NCBI GenBank assembly: GCA_016903655.1
Contig: JADQBC010000005.1
Coordinates: forward strand, 1 to 48,994
DNA length: 48,994 nt
Reading direction: 5' to 3'
Source: Gomphosphaeria aponina SAG 52.96 = DSM 107014
GTDB taxonomy: Bacteria > Cyanobacteriota > Cyanobacteriia > Cyanobacteriales > Gomphosphaeriaceae
Positions 38,485 to 48,316 of this stretch are shown piece after piece. Position 1 is the first letter of the stretch. Each line of letters opens with the position of its first letter. The notes under the pieces were generated by a model that saw only the letters and a program-made list of their open reading frames with translations, did not search any database and had not been told where the DNA came from. A program made the translations under genes and the position numbers.

Positions 38485-41400
38485 TCATAATGCCAATTCA
38501 GCCAATTCCATTATTTGCTCAAACTGGAAATTATCAGCTAATTCCTTGAGAGGAAAACTCAGGGAAGAATATTCTGGTGGTATTTCTTCGATTAGCTCTA
38601 AAATCACATCTAAGTCGCAAGCAGCAGCCAGTTGATATAGCCTTTGGCTCCATAATTTTGGCATTACTTGCAAGGCTTGTGGCTGAAGAGTAAAATTTGC
38701 CTCTTTCTCTTCTTTACTCACATTTTGTTTCCCCTTCTCTTCCTCATAAATATATTCTAAACTCAAACACTTCCCGATTTTGGTCAACAATTCTTCTTCC
38801 TGGAATGGCTTCCGAATAAAATCATCACAGCCTGCTGATAATACCATAGATCTTTGTTCTTCAAAAGCACTAGCAGTGAGAGCAATAATCACAGTTGCTT
38901 GACCCTTCAAAGTCGCTTTAATTTTCTTAGTAGCTTCATAGCCATTCATCACAGGCATTCGCATATCCATTAAGATTAAATGTGGTTCCCAACTCTCCCA
39001 AATCTCTATCCCTTCCTGACCATTTTCTGCTGCTTTCACCTCTGTAAAACCAACAGCAGTAAGCAGCTTAACTAAGAGCAAGCGATTATCTGGTTTATCT
39101 TCCACCACTAAAATACGATAGGTGGGTTGATTGGGAGCAATGCCGATAACTTTTTTAGGCATTACAGATGTTTGAATCTCACTCTCTTTTACGACACTGA
39201 TAGTAATTTCAAAGCTAAAAGTAGAACCCTCGCCCAACTTACTTGTAACCGTAATTTCTCCCCCCATTAATTGGACAAACTTTTGACTAATGGGCAGTCC
39301 CAACCCCGTACCTTGTCCTGATTTTATCCCTGTTTCTGTTTGCACAAAAGCCTGAAACAATTTATCTAATTCATCTGCAGCAATCCCCGCCCCAGTATCA
39401 TTAACTTCACAGAGTATTATGTTTTCCTTACTCTTACTAACCCGCAAACTAACACCGCCTGTTTCAGTAAATTTAATCCCATTACTCAATAAATTAATCA
39501 ACACCTGACGTAGTTTACTTTCATCAGTTTTAATATATTGAGGTATTTGGGGGTCAAGTTCAAAAATCAGTTGTAAACCCTTAGACTCAGCTTTTAGTTG
39601 AAACATCCCTTCCAGAGTATCCAGAAGAGAATGGAGGTCAAAACTATTTTCATTTAAAGTAATTCGCCCCGCCTCAATTTTGCTCATCTCCAGAATATCA
39701 TTAATTAATTGCAAGAGATGCTCCCCACTGCGGTTAATAATTCCCAAGAATTTTTGTGCTTCGGTAGATAAAGAAGTATCCCTATTCATTAGTTGGGAAA
39801 ATCCGAGAATTGCGTTAAGTGGCGTACGCAATTCATGGCTCATATTTGCTAAAAATTCACTTTTGGCAATATTGGCAGCATCCGCCGCCTCTTTCGCCAA
39901 TTGCAATTGTTTTGCTTGCTCTTGAGTTTGAGCTAACAATTCTGCTTGTTGTACCGCTATCCCCAACTGATGAGCTACTTGAGTTACTATTTCTATCTCC
40001 GATTGTTCCCACTCTCGCGGACTATCATTTTGATAAGTTGCTAATAATCCCCACAATATTTGACCACAAAAGATAGGAACTATGATATATGCTTTTGCCT
40101 CCAGCTTCTCCAAAAGTTCTAGATAACAAGCATCAAAATTAGTAGCGTAAATATCTGGTACACATCTATAATCTTTGGCATTAACATAAATATTAGCTTG
40201 ATTTTCTTGCAGATAAGTATCTTGGAGCAAATAATCACTACTTTCTAAATATTTAGCAGTGCAATTAATTTGGTTAACAGCTACTTTAAAATCTGCAGTT
40301 TTTGTTTTTAACACAGGAGTCCATTTTTGTACTATCGCTTCTGATACTATTATACCACTCCAATCAGAATTAAAACGATACACCAGCACGCGATCGCATT
40401 TTAACGCTTTGAGTATTTCATTAGTTGTGGAAACAAAGATATCTTCCAAACTCAATGTTTGACGCATTTGCTGAATTATTCTGGCAATAGTCTGTTTTTG
40501 TTTGACCATTCGCCGTAGATTTTCTTCTGTTGTTTTGCGCTCTGTAATATCTTCAGCAATTCCAGCAATGCGATAAACTTCTCCCAACTCATTTTTAACT
40601 GGAAAAGCACGGTCTTTGAGCCAACGAATTGTTCCATCTGGGCGCACAATGCGATACTCTTCAGCGTATTCACCTCGACTCTGTTTTTTAAGAGCTTTGA
40701 ACAAGTTTTTTTGGTCTTCAGGATGAATCGCATCCACAAGATCTTTTCCACAACTGTACAAACTTTCACAACTCCTCCCCCAGATTTTCTCATAAGCTGG
40801 AGAAACGTAAATTATCTGATTTTTAGTGAGATCAGTCATCCAGAAAACACTGTCAATATTATCTGTAAGCTGACGAAAACGCTCCTCACTTTCTTTGAGT
40901 TTTCTTTCAGATGCACGGCGCTCCCCTGCTTCCATTGTCAGAGCTACCATATATGCCAAATAACTAGCAAAATTCTGATCTTCAATTGGCCAGCGTCTCA
41001 TTTCTCCTATATGCTCTAAACAAAGTACTCCCACAATCTGCCCCTGGAAATTAATGGGAACATCTAACAATGAAGCTATTGATAAAGGAGTCAAATATGT
41101 AGCGCTTAATTCTTCAGTGCGCGAGTCACTATGGGCATTAATAGCAGGAAGAATTTTATCTGTTTCTAAACCCTGGAAATATCTGGGATATTCAGCAACA
41201 ACAAGTTTCATTCCCTGACTGCTGCGCCCAGAACTCAATTCATACAAATGAGCGCAGTTAATTTCAGTTTTATCTTGATTATAAAACCAAACACTTGCCC
41301 GTTCTACTTTCAACATTTCCGCTCCCAACTGGGTAATATCTCTTAATGCATCACTTATATTTCCCCCATAAATATTCTGATTTTTAGCTAATTTTAGTAA

Positions 41401-42405
41401 CCCTATTTGCTGTTCTCGCAAACGAGTTCCCCTTTCTCGCAATGCTGCTTGAATTTTTTCTCTTTCTTCTATTTCTTGCTCCCAATTTTTATTAGCTTCT
41501 TCTAACTCAGCCGTGCGTGTTTTTACTTTCAGCTCCAATTCATCATAAGCTTTGCGCAAAGCTAATTTAGCTTGCTGACGTTGTAATTCTGCCCCTGCTC
41601 TTGCCGCAAATACCTGAATAATTGCTTGCATATTTTCCGACTTAATCTCGTTAGCTTCGCTCTGAATACATAACCAGCCAATTAGCTGATCTTCTCGATC
41701 CACCAGTGGGATTCCATGCCGACAAGGAAATTCTAAATAGTTACACAACTCACATTCATTTTCAGTTAATTCATACACAAAATTTTCCTCTAACTGCCCA
41801 TCTTTCCAGAAAGCCAAAGTTTTCATGATGTTGGGTTGCTTTCTAATTAATTCAGCTACAAAAACTTGCTTTGCATCTAATGCTAATGCCAAATTTTCTA
41901 CCAAAGCATGGAAAAATTCTCTTCCAGTAACTGAAGCTGTCCCTGCTACAATTTTACTTAAAGTTTGTTCTATCTGTTGACGTTCGTTCATTTCTTTTTC
42001 TAATTCCTGATTAACCGCCTCTAACTCTTCTGGAGTTTTTAAAGCCAAAAATTGCGGCAACAAATTTACTAATTCTAGTGCAATATAACAAGAAATTAAA
42101 GCAGTCAAAGCTTTTTCTAAACCAGTAAGCCAATAAGCAGGATGCCACAATGTCCAAATTTCTAGCAAGTGACCAGTCCCACAGGAAACAATAAAAGCGC
42201 CGAATAAAAGAAATATATTAGAGAAGGGAACATCACTGCGCTTGCTTACAAAATAAATTAACATTGCTGGAATAGAAAAATAGGCAAACCCAATGAGAAA
42301 ATCACTCACAACATACAACCAAATCAGTTTAGACTGCCACAAATAGCAACTCCCATGAGGCATATACTGGCTCGGTGACAAAATATTCTCTAATAGTTCC
42401 CACAT
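38485..42405 (-). CDS. Ethylene-receptor-like hybrid histidine kinase with GAF/PAS/phytochrome-type GAF and receiver domains
   Basis: N-terminal TM FGAFIVSCGTGHLLEIWTLWHPAYW; PAS; GAF with CDRVLVYRF...NFDACYLELLEKLEAKAYIIVPI; HisKA FLANMSHELRTPLNAILGFSQ; HATPase; REC LILMDMRMPVMNGYEATKKIK. Confidence 0.92.
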   Translation of the reverse strand: MWELLENILSPSQYMPHGSCYLWQSKLIWLYVVSDFLIGFAYFSIPAMLIYFVSKRSDVPFSNIFLLFGAFIVSCGTGHLLEIWTLWHPAYWLTGLEKALTALISCYIALELVNLLPQFLALKTPEELEAVNQELEKEMNERQQIEQTLSKIVAGTASVTGREFFHALVENLALALDAKQVFVAELIRKQPNIMKTLAFWKDGQLEENFVYELTENECELCNYLEFPCRHGIPLVDREDQLIGWLCIQSEANEIKSENMQAIIQVFAARAGAELQRQQAKLALRKAYDELELKVKTRTAELEEANKNWEQEIEEREKIQAALRERGTRLREQQIGLLKLAKNQNIYGGNISDALRDITQLGAEMLKVERASVWFYNQDKTEINCAHLYELSSGRSSQGMKLVVAEYPRYFQGLETDKILPAINAHSDSRTEELSATYLTPLSIASLLDVPINFQGQIVGVLCLEHIGEMRRWPIEDQNFASYLAYMVALTMEAGERRASERKLKESEERFRQLTDNIDSVFWMTDLTKNQIIYVSPAYEKIWGRSCESLYSCGKDLVDAIHPEDQKNLFKALKKQSRGEYAEEYRIVRPDGTIRWLKDRAFPVKNELGEVYRIAGIAEDITERKTTEENLRRMVKQKQTIARIIQQMRQTLSLEDIFVSTTNEILKALKCDRVLVYRFNSDWSGIIVSEAIVQKWTPVLKTKTADFKVAVNQINCTAKYLESSDYLLQDTYLQENQANIYVNAKDYRCVPDIYATNFDACYLELLEKLEAKAYIIVPIFCGQILWGLLATYQNDSPREWEQSEIEIVTQVAHQLGIAVQQAELLAQTQEQAKQLQLAKEAADAANIAKSEFLANMSHELRTPLNAILGFSQLMNRDTSLSTEAQKFLGIINRSGEHLLQLINDILEMSKIEAGRITLNENSFDLHSLLDTLEGMFQLKAESKGLQLIFELDPQIPQYIKTDESKLRQVLINLLSNGIKFTETGGVSLRVSKSKENIILCEVNDTGAGIAADELDKLFQAFVQTETGIKSGQGTGLGLPISQKFVQLMGGEITVTSKLGEGSTFSFEITISVVKESEIQTSVMPKKVIGIAPNQPTYRILVVEDKPDNRLLLVKLLTAVGFTEVKAAENGQEGIEIWESWEPHLILMDMRMPVMNGYEATKKIKATLKGQATVIIALTASAFEEQRSMVLSAGCDDFIRKPFQEEELLTKIGKCLSLEYIYEEEKGKQNVSKEEKEANFTLQPQALQVMPKLWSQRLYQLAAACDLDVILELIEEIPPEYSSLSFPLKELADNFQFEQIMELAELAL

Positions 42406-42732
42406 TTTACTTTCTACAAAAAATCATTATTAATTTAATAACTTTTAATTTTTCCCATTCATTTGTTGCTTACATTTTGTGACTTTTATTCACCTATATT
42501 TTGAGTCAAAGCTAATTTAATTATACATTAATTTTAGTAATATGGTGCAAGCTCTTTGATTATTTTCTCAGAAAAATCAAGAACGTTATCTTACAAGTAA
42601 GTTAGACTTACTAATGTAAGCTTAATTCAAGGTTTGAGGCTAATTTTAACTTGCTCTCAGCTTCCATTCATCTTCCGCCCGAGGGGCAGTGCCTATGTGG
42701 CATATGAATAACTCCAAAAAGAGGTTGAAAGT

Positions 42733-42757
42733 GCAGGTTTTTTGATTGGAAACCTGC
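42733..42757. terminator. Hairpin GCAGGTTT-N9-AAACCTGC in the intergenic region (possible terminator)
   Basis: Perfect 8-bp stem at 42733-42740/42750-42757; no clear U-tract on the expected side. Confidence 0.4.
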
Positions 42758-42930
42758 AAAACCAACTCCCAAAACTGGGGTAATGTTAGCTTAGATAATG
42801 TTACTTGTAGGGGCGGGTTTAGTATTCCTGCACAAAAGCGTTGTTTATAGGCTGTATTTCAAGCCCCCGTTAAAATCGGTCTTTTAAAGTATTTAATCAA
42901 CAACAGGTTAACAAAAAAATAGCAAAAAAC

Positions 42931-44355
42931 ATGGCAGCAGATTATGATATCGTAGTAATTGGTGGTGGTTCTGGCGGCTTAGTCGTTGCCGCCCTAGCCG
43001 CCCAACTCAAAGCCAAAGTCGCCCTAGTCGAAAAAGAAAAACTCGGCGGCGACTGTCTCTGGTATGGCTGTGTCCCCAGTAAATCCCTCATTCATGCCTC
43101 CCGCATAGCCTACGAAGTCAAACATAGCTCGCGCTTTGGCATCTATACCAACCCCCCAGACATAAACTTTACGGAAGCACTGGGTCATGTCCAGCAAGTA
43201 ATCGCCGCAATTCAACCCCACGACTCCCCCGCCAGATTTGAGAGTTTAGGCGTAGAAGTGATTTTCGGTTCAGGCCAATTTCTCGACAAGAACACCTTTG
43301 AAGTCAATGGTCAGCAACTCAAACCCCGTGCCTTTGTCATCGCCACTGGATCTCGCCCCGCAATTCCTCGGGTTACGGGCTTAAAAACCGCAGGCTATCT
43401 TACCAATGAGCAAGTATTTTCCCTGAAACAACAGCCCTACTCCCTCGCCGTCATCGGTGCAGGGCCCATTGGTTGTGAATTAGGCCAAGCTTTCCATCGT
43501 CTGGGAACAGATGTCACCATGATTTCGAGTCGTGAGCAAATTCTCCCCAAAGAAGAGTCGGAAGCAGCAGCAGTAATAGAAAAGCAATTTATTTCAGAAG
43601 GTATTTCCATAATAAAATCAGCCAGAGCGGAGCGAGTCGAAGTAGCAGACGGGAAAAAGCACATCTGGCTAGGAGATCAAAAAATTATAGTCGATGAGAT
43701 TTTACTCGCCACAGGCCGTACCCCGAATGTAGAGTCACTCAATTTAGAAGCCGCGCAGGTAGAATACAGCCAAACGGGAATTAAAGTTAACGAGAAACTC
43801 CAAACCACCAACCCCCGTATTTACGCCTGTGGTGATGTGCTTGGCGGCTATCAATTTACCCACGTTGCAGGTTATGAAGCCTATTATGCTACCATGAATG
43901 CCCTAATATTGCCCATCCTGAAAGTCAACTATCGAGTCATTCCCTGGGCAACTTTTACCGACCCAGAATTAGCCCGTGTTGGTTTAACAGAGAAACAGGC
44001 GAGAGACAGATATGGAAATGACATTTATATTTTAAAACAGGATTTCGCAGGAGTCGATCGCGCGCAAGCAGAAGCAGCAACTCAAGGTTTTGCCAAAATT
44101 ATCACTCGCAGTAATGGAGAAATTCTTGGCGCTCATCTAGTCGGCCCATCTGCTGGGGAATTAATTCACGAAATTGTCTTAGCCATGGCAAATAAACTCA
44201 AAGTTTCTGCCCTTGCTAGCATTCATATTTACCCCACTCTTTCAGAAGTAAATAGTAAGGCAGCTCTTCAACTTACCAAACAAAAATACGCCCAAAACCC
44301 TTGGCAGCAAAACCTGTTACAGCAGTTTTTTAACTTCCGTCGCTCTTGGTTCTAA
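42931..44355 (+). CDS. MerA/dihydrolipoamide dehydrogenase-like FAD disulfide oxidoreductase
   Basis: YDIVVIGGGSGGLVVAALAAQLKAKVALVEKEKLGGDCLWYGCVPSKSLIHASR; ACGDVLGGYQFTHVAGYEA. Confidence 0.94.
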   Translation: MAADYDIVVIGGGSGGLVVAALAAQLKAKVALVEKEKLGGDCLWYGCVPSKSLIHASRIAYEVKHSSRFGIYTNPPDINFTEALGHVQQVIAAIQPHDSPARFESLGVEVIFGSGQFLDKNTFEVNGQQLKPRAFVIATGSRPAIPRVTGLKTAGYLTNEQVFSLKQQPYSLAVIGAGPIGCELGQAFHRLGTDVTMISSREQILPKEESEAAAVIEKQFISEGISIIKSARAERVEVADGKKHIWLGDQKIIVDEILLATGRTPNVESLNLEAAQVEYSQTGIKVNEKLQTTNPRIYACGDVLGGYQFTHVAGYEAYYATMNALILPILKVNYRVIPWATFTDPELARVGLTEKQARDRYGNDIYILKQDFAGVDRAQAEAATQGFAKIITRSNGEILGAHLVGPSAGELIHEIVLAMANKLKVSALASIHIYPTLSEVNSKAALQLTKQKYAQNPWQQNLLQQFFNFRRSWF

Positions 44356-44387
44356 GAATTTGTATTAAAAAACGTAATATTCTGTAC

Positions 44388-44437
44388 GGGCGGGTTGAGC
44401 CCTGAGGCTGGCGATCGCCCGAAATCAAAACCCGCCC
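44388..44437. repeat. Stem-loop repeat GGGCGGGTT...AACCCGCCC
   Basis: Ends at 44388-44396 and 44429-44437; similar to 34152-34210. Confidence 0.75.
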
Positions 44438-44482
44438 TCGTGCGACCAGATGTAATTGCTGAAAATTGTTACATAAGTCCGT

Positions 44483-44510
44483 CTGAGCTGGGGTTTAAAC
44501 CCCAGCTCAG
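44483..44510. repeat. 28-bp perfect palindrome CTGAGCTGGGGTTTAAACCCCAGCTCAG
   Basis: Read directly; sits downstream of the oxidoreductase and upstream of TnpB. Confidence 0.95.
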
Positions 44511-44633
44511 AGCATTTCTTGATAAAAATGGGATAGGTTTAGGTTATCTTATAAATTGCGAGGTGAGTGGAGATGTTATTAGATAAGGATTTCCTGAATA
44601 AACTTGCACAATTAAGTATATTGAAGATGAATG

Positions 44634-44650
44634 AACGCAGGCGAAGCGTT
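44634..44650 (+). repeat. Candidate IS605-type left-end hairpin upstream of tnpB
   Basis: AACGC-aggcgaa-GCGTT, 45 bp before the tnpB GTG. Confidence 0.45.
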
Positions 44651-44694
44651 GATTGATGATATAATATGCTCTAACACTATTAGGAGGGACTTCT

Positions 44695-45900
44695 GTGTAT
44701 GCCATCAAGCTTGAATTAAAGCTAAACAACAAAGAACGAACAAAATTAGCACAACACGCTGGGTACAGTCGCTTTGTGTATAATTACGCACTAGGTCTTT
44801 ATAACCAACTTGACCATCAAGAATTTAAACAGAGTGCATCAAAAAAATTAGATACTATCAAAAAACTATTTACCAACTATAGGAAAAAGGAAAAAGAATC
44901 TCAATGGTGCAACAAACTGTCATCTCGAGTATATCAGAATGCTTTTATAGCTTTAAAAAATGCTTTTTCTAGATTTTTTAAGGGGATAAGTGGTTATCCA
45001 AAATTTAAACGCAAAAAGAATAATTGTAGCTTCACTGTTGATTCTTCTAATGGTAAAGTACTATTACCTGCTGGGAAAAAGATAAAAATCCCAACGATGG
45101 GAACATTTAGGCTAAAAGAAGCCCTAAGAGAAAGTTATGTATCTCAAACATTTACTATCAGTAAAATAGCGGATAAATGGTATGTAAGTTTGGCAGTAGA
45201 AGCAGAAAAAATCCCGCCTTTATACCATGAAATAATTAAACCAATTGGAATAGATTTAGGAGTAAAAACTTTTGCCACCTTAAGTGACGGTTCAAAAATT
45301 GAAAGTCCTATGCCTTATAGAAAAGCGAAAACCAAGCTGGCAGATTTTCAATTTCAAAACCGTAAAAAACAATTAGGTAACAGAAAACTAGGGATAAAAA
45401 CCTCTCATAATGCTCGTAAATACTTGAAGAAGTTAGCTAAAAAGTCTGCAAAAGTTGCTAATGTAAGAGCAGATTTTCTTCAGAAAACAACTACTAATTT
45501 ATGTAAAAAATATGCTCATTTGAGGATAGAAAACTTAAATATTAAAGGGATGATGGCAAACCATAAGTTAGCTGGAGCTATAGCTGATTTAGGTGCATAT
45601 GAATTTAAACGTCAATTGTTCTATAAAGCCGAATGTTTTGGGACAAAAGTAGATGTAATTGACCAATGGTATCCAAGCAGTAAAGGCTGTAGCAATTGCG
45701 GGGCAATTAAATCCAATTTAACTTTGTCAGACCGTATATTTAAATGTGATGAGTGTGCTTTTGAAGAGGATAGAGATTTCAATGCTTCAATTAGGTTAGA
45801 AAAAGCCCCAGAAGAAGCAGTAGTGAATAGGGTGGGCTACACCCGAATTAACGCCTGTGGACAAGTAAGAGCCGACTCTCTTGGTAGAAACAGGAAATAA
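44695..45900 (+). CDS. tnpB: TnpB (IS200/IS605-family OrfB, RNA-guided nuclease-type); GTG start
   Basis: GIDLGVKTFATLSDGS, LRIENLNIKGM, CSNCGAIKSNLTLSDRIFKCDECAFEEDRDFNASIRL: intact RuvC D/E/D residues and zinc ribbon. Confidence 0.93.
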   Translation: MYAIKLELKLNNKERTKLAQHAGYSRFVYNYALGLYNQLDHQEFKQSASKKLDTIKKLFTNYRKKEKESQWCNKLSSRVYQNAFIALKNAFSRFFKGISGYPKFKRKKNNCSFTVDSSNGKVLLPAGKKIKIPTMGTFRLKEALRESYVSQTFTISKIADKWYVSLAVEAEKIPPLYHEIIKPIGIDLGVKTFATLSDGSKIESPMPYRKAKTKLADFQFQNRKKQLGNRKLGIKTSHNARKYLKKLAKKSAKVANVRADFLQKTTTNLCKKYAHLRIENLNIKGMMANHKLAGAIADLGAYEFKRQLFYKAECFGTKVDVIDQWYPSSKGCSNCGAIKSNLTLSDRIFKCDECAFEEDRDFNASIRLEKAPEEAVVNRVGYTRINACGQVRADSLGRNRK

Positions 45901-45905
45901 ACTCT

Positions 45906-45932
45906 CTGTGTTAAACACAGTGTTAAACACAG
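45906..45932 (+). repeat. Hairpin/direct-repeat at the tnpB element right side
   Basis: CTGTGttaaaCACAG followed by second copy TGTTAAACACAG just after the tnpB stop. Confidence 0.55.
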
Positions 45933-46002
45933 TTAAAGAATATGGAAGAATAGGCACAATTATTCAAGTTTATTCAGTTTTATATAGCAGTGAAGTTAAT
46001 TC

Positions 46003-46839
46003 ATGTCTTGGATAGGAGCAAACAAGTTAAGTGTAGAAAGGTTAACGGTGAAAATCAAAAATTTACCACCAGCCTTATCTGGCACAAAAATCGTCCATTT
46101 AACCGATCTCCACTATGATGGTCTGCGTCTTCCAGAAACACTGCTGATGAAAACCATTGAAGTGAATAACGAGGAAAACCCAGATATTATATTGCTTACA
46201 GGAGACTATATTACTGATGACCCAACTCCCATCCATGATTTAGTTTTACGCTTAAAACATTTAAGGAGTAAAAAGGGAATTTATGCTTGTTTAGGCAACC
46301 ACGATATTTATTATCCTCAAGCTAGAGAAATAGTAACTAAAGCATTCACAGGGATAGGAATAAAAGTGTTGTGGAATGCGATCGCTTTTCCCTTGGGAGC
46401 AGGACTACCCATAGTAGGATTAGCAGATTTTTGGTCACGGGAATTTAAACCAGAACCAGTATTTTCCCAACTCAATCCTAACACACCCCGCATCGTTCTT
46501 TCCCACCAACCAGACACAGCACAAATTCTCCAACAATGGCGCGTAGATTTACAACTTTCTGGTCATACTCACGGAGGACAAATGGTAATTCCAGGATTAG
46601 GTTCTGCCCCGACTTTAATCCACAAATTGCGTCATTATACCCCAGCAAAATTGCATTTTTTAATTCCCTATCTCAAAGAATCTTTGCGAGTAGCGAAACA
46701 TTGGGAATGGGCACTAGGATTACATCAAGTAGGCAAAAATTTACTCTATGTCAATCGGGGTTTAGGAACTTATCATCCAGGTAGATTTTGTTGTCCCCCA
46801 GAATTAACCGTAATTAGTTTAAGAATACAAAATGAATAA
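46003..46839 (+). CDS. Calcineurin-like metallophosphoesterase
   Basis: [11 protein letters not shown]...[11 protein letters not shown]...CLGNHDIYY...[10 protein letters not shown]. Confidence 0.93.
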   Translation: MSWIGANKLSVERLTVKIKNLPPALSGTKIVHLTDLHYDGLRLPETLLMKTIEVNNEENPDIILLTGDYITDDPTPIHDLVLRLKHLRSKKGIYACLGNHDIYYPQAREIVTKAFTGIGIKVLWNAIAFPLGAGLPIVGLADFWSREFKPEPVFSQLNPNTPRIVLSHQPDTAQILQQWRVDLQLSGHTHGGQMVIPGLGSAPTLIHKLRHYTPAKLHFLIPYLKESLRVAKHWEWALGLHQVGKNLLYVNRGLGTYHPGRFCCPPELTVISLRIQNE

Positions 46840-47962
46840 ATTAAATTTCATCCGTTCAGAATTAGACAAACTAGCAGCTTATACTCCCCACCCAGGGGGA
46901 AAAGTTACCACAGCTTGGGATCGATTAGATACAAATGAAAGTCCTTATGATTTACCAAAAGAATTAAAAGAAAAACTGGCTTGGATTTATGAAAATCAGC
47001 TAGAAAATAATCGCTATCCCGATGGGAGTCATGGAGAATTAAAAGAGGCGATCGCTGAATATGTCAACGAATCAGCTAACTTAAATCAAGGGATAAATTC
47101 CGAGAATATTTCTGTAGGAAATGGCTCAGATGAATTAATTCGCTCCCTTTTAATTGCCACTTGTTTGGGAGGGAATGGCTCAATATTAGTGGCAAATCCT
47201 ACCTTTTCCATGTATGAAATAATTGCCCAAACTTTAGGCATACCCGTAGTCAGTATTCAAAGAGATGAAACAGACTTTTCCCTAGATTTAGCAGCAGCCC
47301 AAAAAGCCATTGAGCAAACAAAAAACCCACCCATCAGAGTAGTGTTTGTTGTCCATCCCAACTCCCCCACAGCCAACATTTTAAAGGCAAAAGAAATAAA
47401 ATGGTTACAGAATTTAAGTCAGGATATTTTAGTAGTAATAGACGAAGCTTACTTTGAATTTAGTCAAACCTCTTTAGTAGAAGAAAGAGAAAAACAGCCA
47501 AACTGGGTAATATTAAGAACATTTTCCAAAGCATTTCGCCTAGCAACCCACAGAGTCGGGTATGCGATCGCCCATTCAGAATTAATCACCGCCCTCGAAA
47601 AAATACGCCTCCCCTACAACCTCCCAAGTTTTTCCCAAACAGCAGCTTTATTTGCACTCAAACACCGCCATCTTCTCCTCCCCTCAACAACAGAAACCAT
47701 CCAAGAAAGAGAGAGAATAATTAATACTCTAACCCAAAATTCCAACTTAAAAATTTGGCCCAGTGCAGCCAACTTTATATATTTAAGATTAACAACCGAC
47801 TCCATAGAATTAAACCAACTTAGTGCAGCACTCAAAACCGCTGGCACCTTAGTCAGGCATACAGGAGGAGGCATTAGAATTACAGTAGGCAGTCCCCCAG
47901 AAAATACCAGAACAATTCAAAGAATAGAGCAGATACTTACACAACTAGGACTTACGCATTGA
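46832..47962 (+). CDS. hisC: Histidinol-phosphate aminotransferase (C-terminal codons overlap an IS end)
   Basis: [17 protein letters not shown]...NRYPDG...[13 protein letters not shown]...[11 protein letters not shown]...[18 protein letters not shown]. Confidence 0.92.
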   Translation: MNKLNFIRSELDKLAAYTPHPGGKVTTAWDRLDTNESPYDLPKELKEKLAWIYENQLENNRYPDGSHGELKEAIAEYVNESANLNQGINSENISVGNGSDELIRSLLIATCLGGNGSILVANPTFSMYEIIAQTLGIPVVSIQRDETDFSLDLAAAQKAIEQTKNPPIRVVFVVHPNSPTANILKAKEIKWLQNLSQDILVVIDEAYFEFSQTSLVEEREKQPNWVILRTFSKAFRLATHRVGYAIAHSELITALEKIRLPYNLPSFSQTAALFALKHRHLLLPSTTETIQERERIINTLTQNSNLKIWPSAANFIYLRLTTDSIELNQLSAALKTAGTLVRHTGGGIRITVGSPPENTRTIQRIEQILTQLGLTH

Positions 47963-48250
47963 CAAAAATCCTGAACTATGCAGTCTGAAGATTACAAGCC
48001 CTAGTAAGGTTGTCTAAGATATAATCACGTATAACTTTGGTGAATAAGTGTCTTTGTTCTTGATACCAATTGCTAAGTATTTTTTGACTACGCATTAACT
48101 CCAATCTGATAAAAGCTTGAAGTGAACAAAATATATGATTTTTGATGGCATAGCTATTTCTAACCATAAAACGATTGAGCCCACATAGTTGTTTGATGGC
48201 TCGATGAAAAGTTTCAATCTCCCAATGAGTATTATAGACATGAGTGCGAA
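47948..48250 (-). pseudogene. IS4/IS701-like DDE transposase C-terminal remnant with IS terminus (ggacttacgca)
   Basis: Reverse strand VYNTHWEIETFHRAIKQLCGLNRFMVRNSYAIKNHIFCSLQAFIRLELMRSQKILSNWYQEQRHLFTKVIRDYIL; ggacttacgcattgaca end at 47948. Confidence 0.75.
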
Positions 48251-48316
48251 ATTATTTTTTTTCTAATAACAGAACATTGTATTTCTGTTCAAAATTATAG
48301 ATTCGGTGCATTAAAT

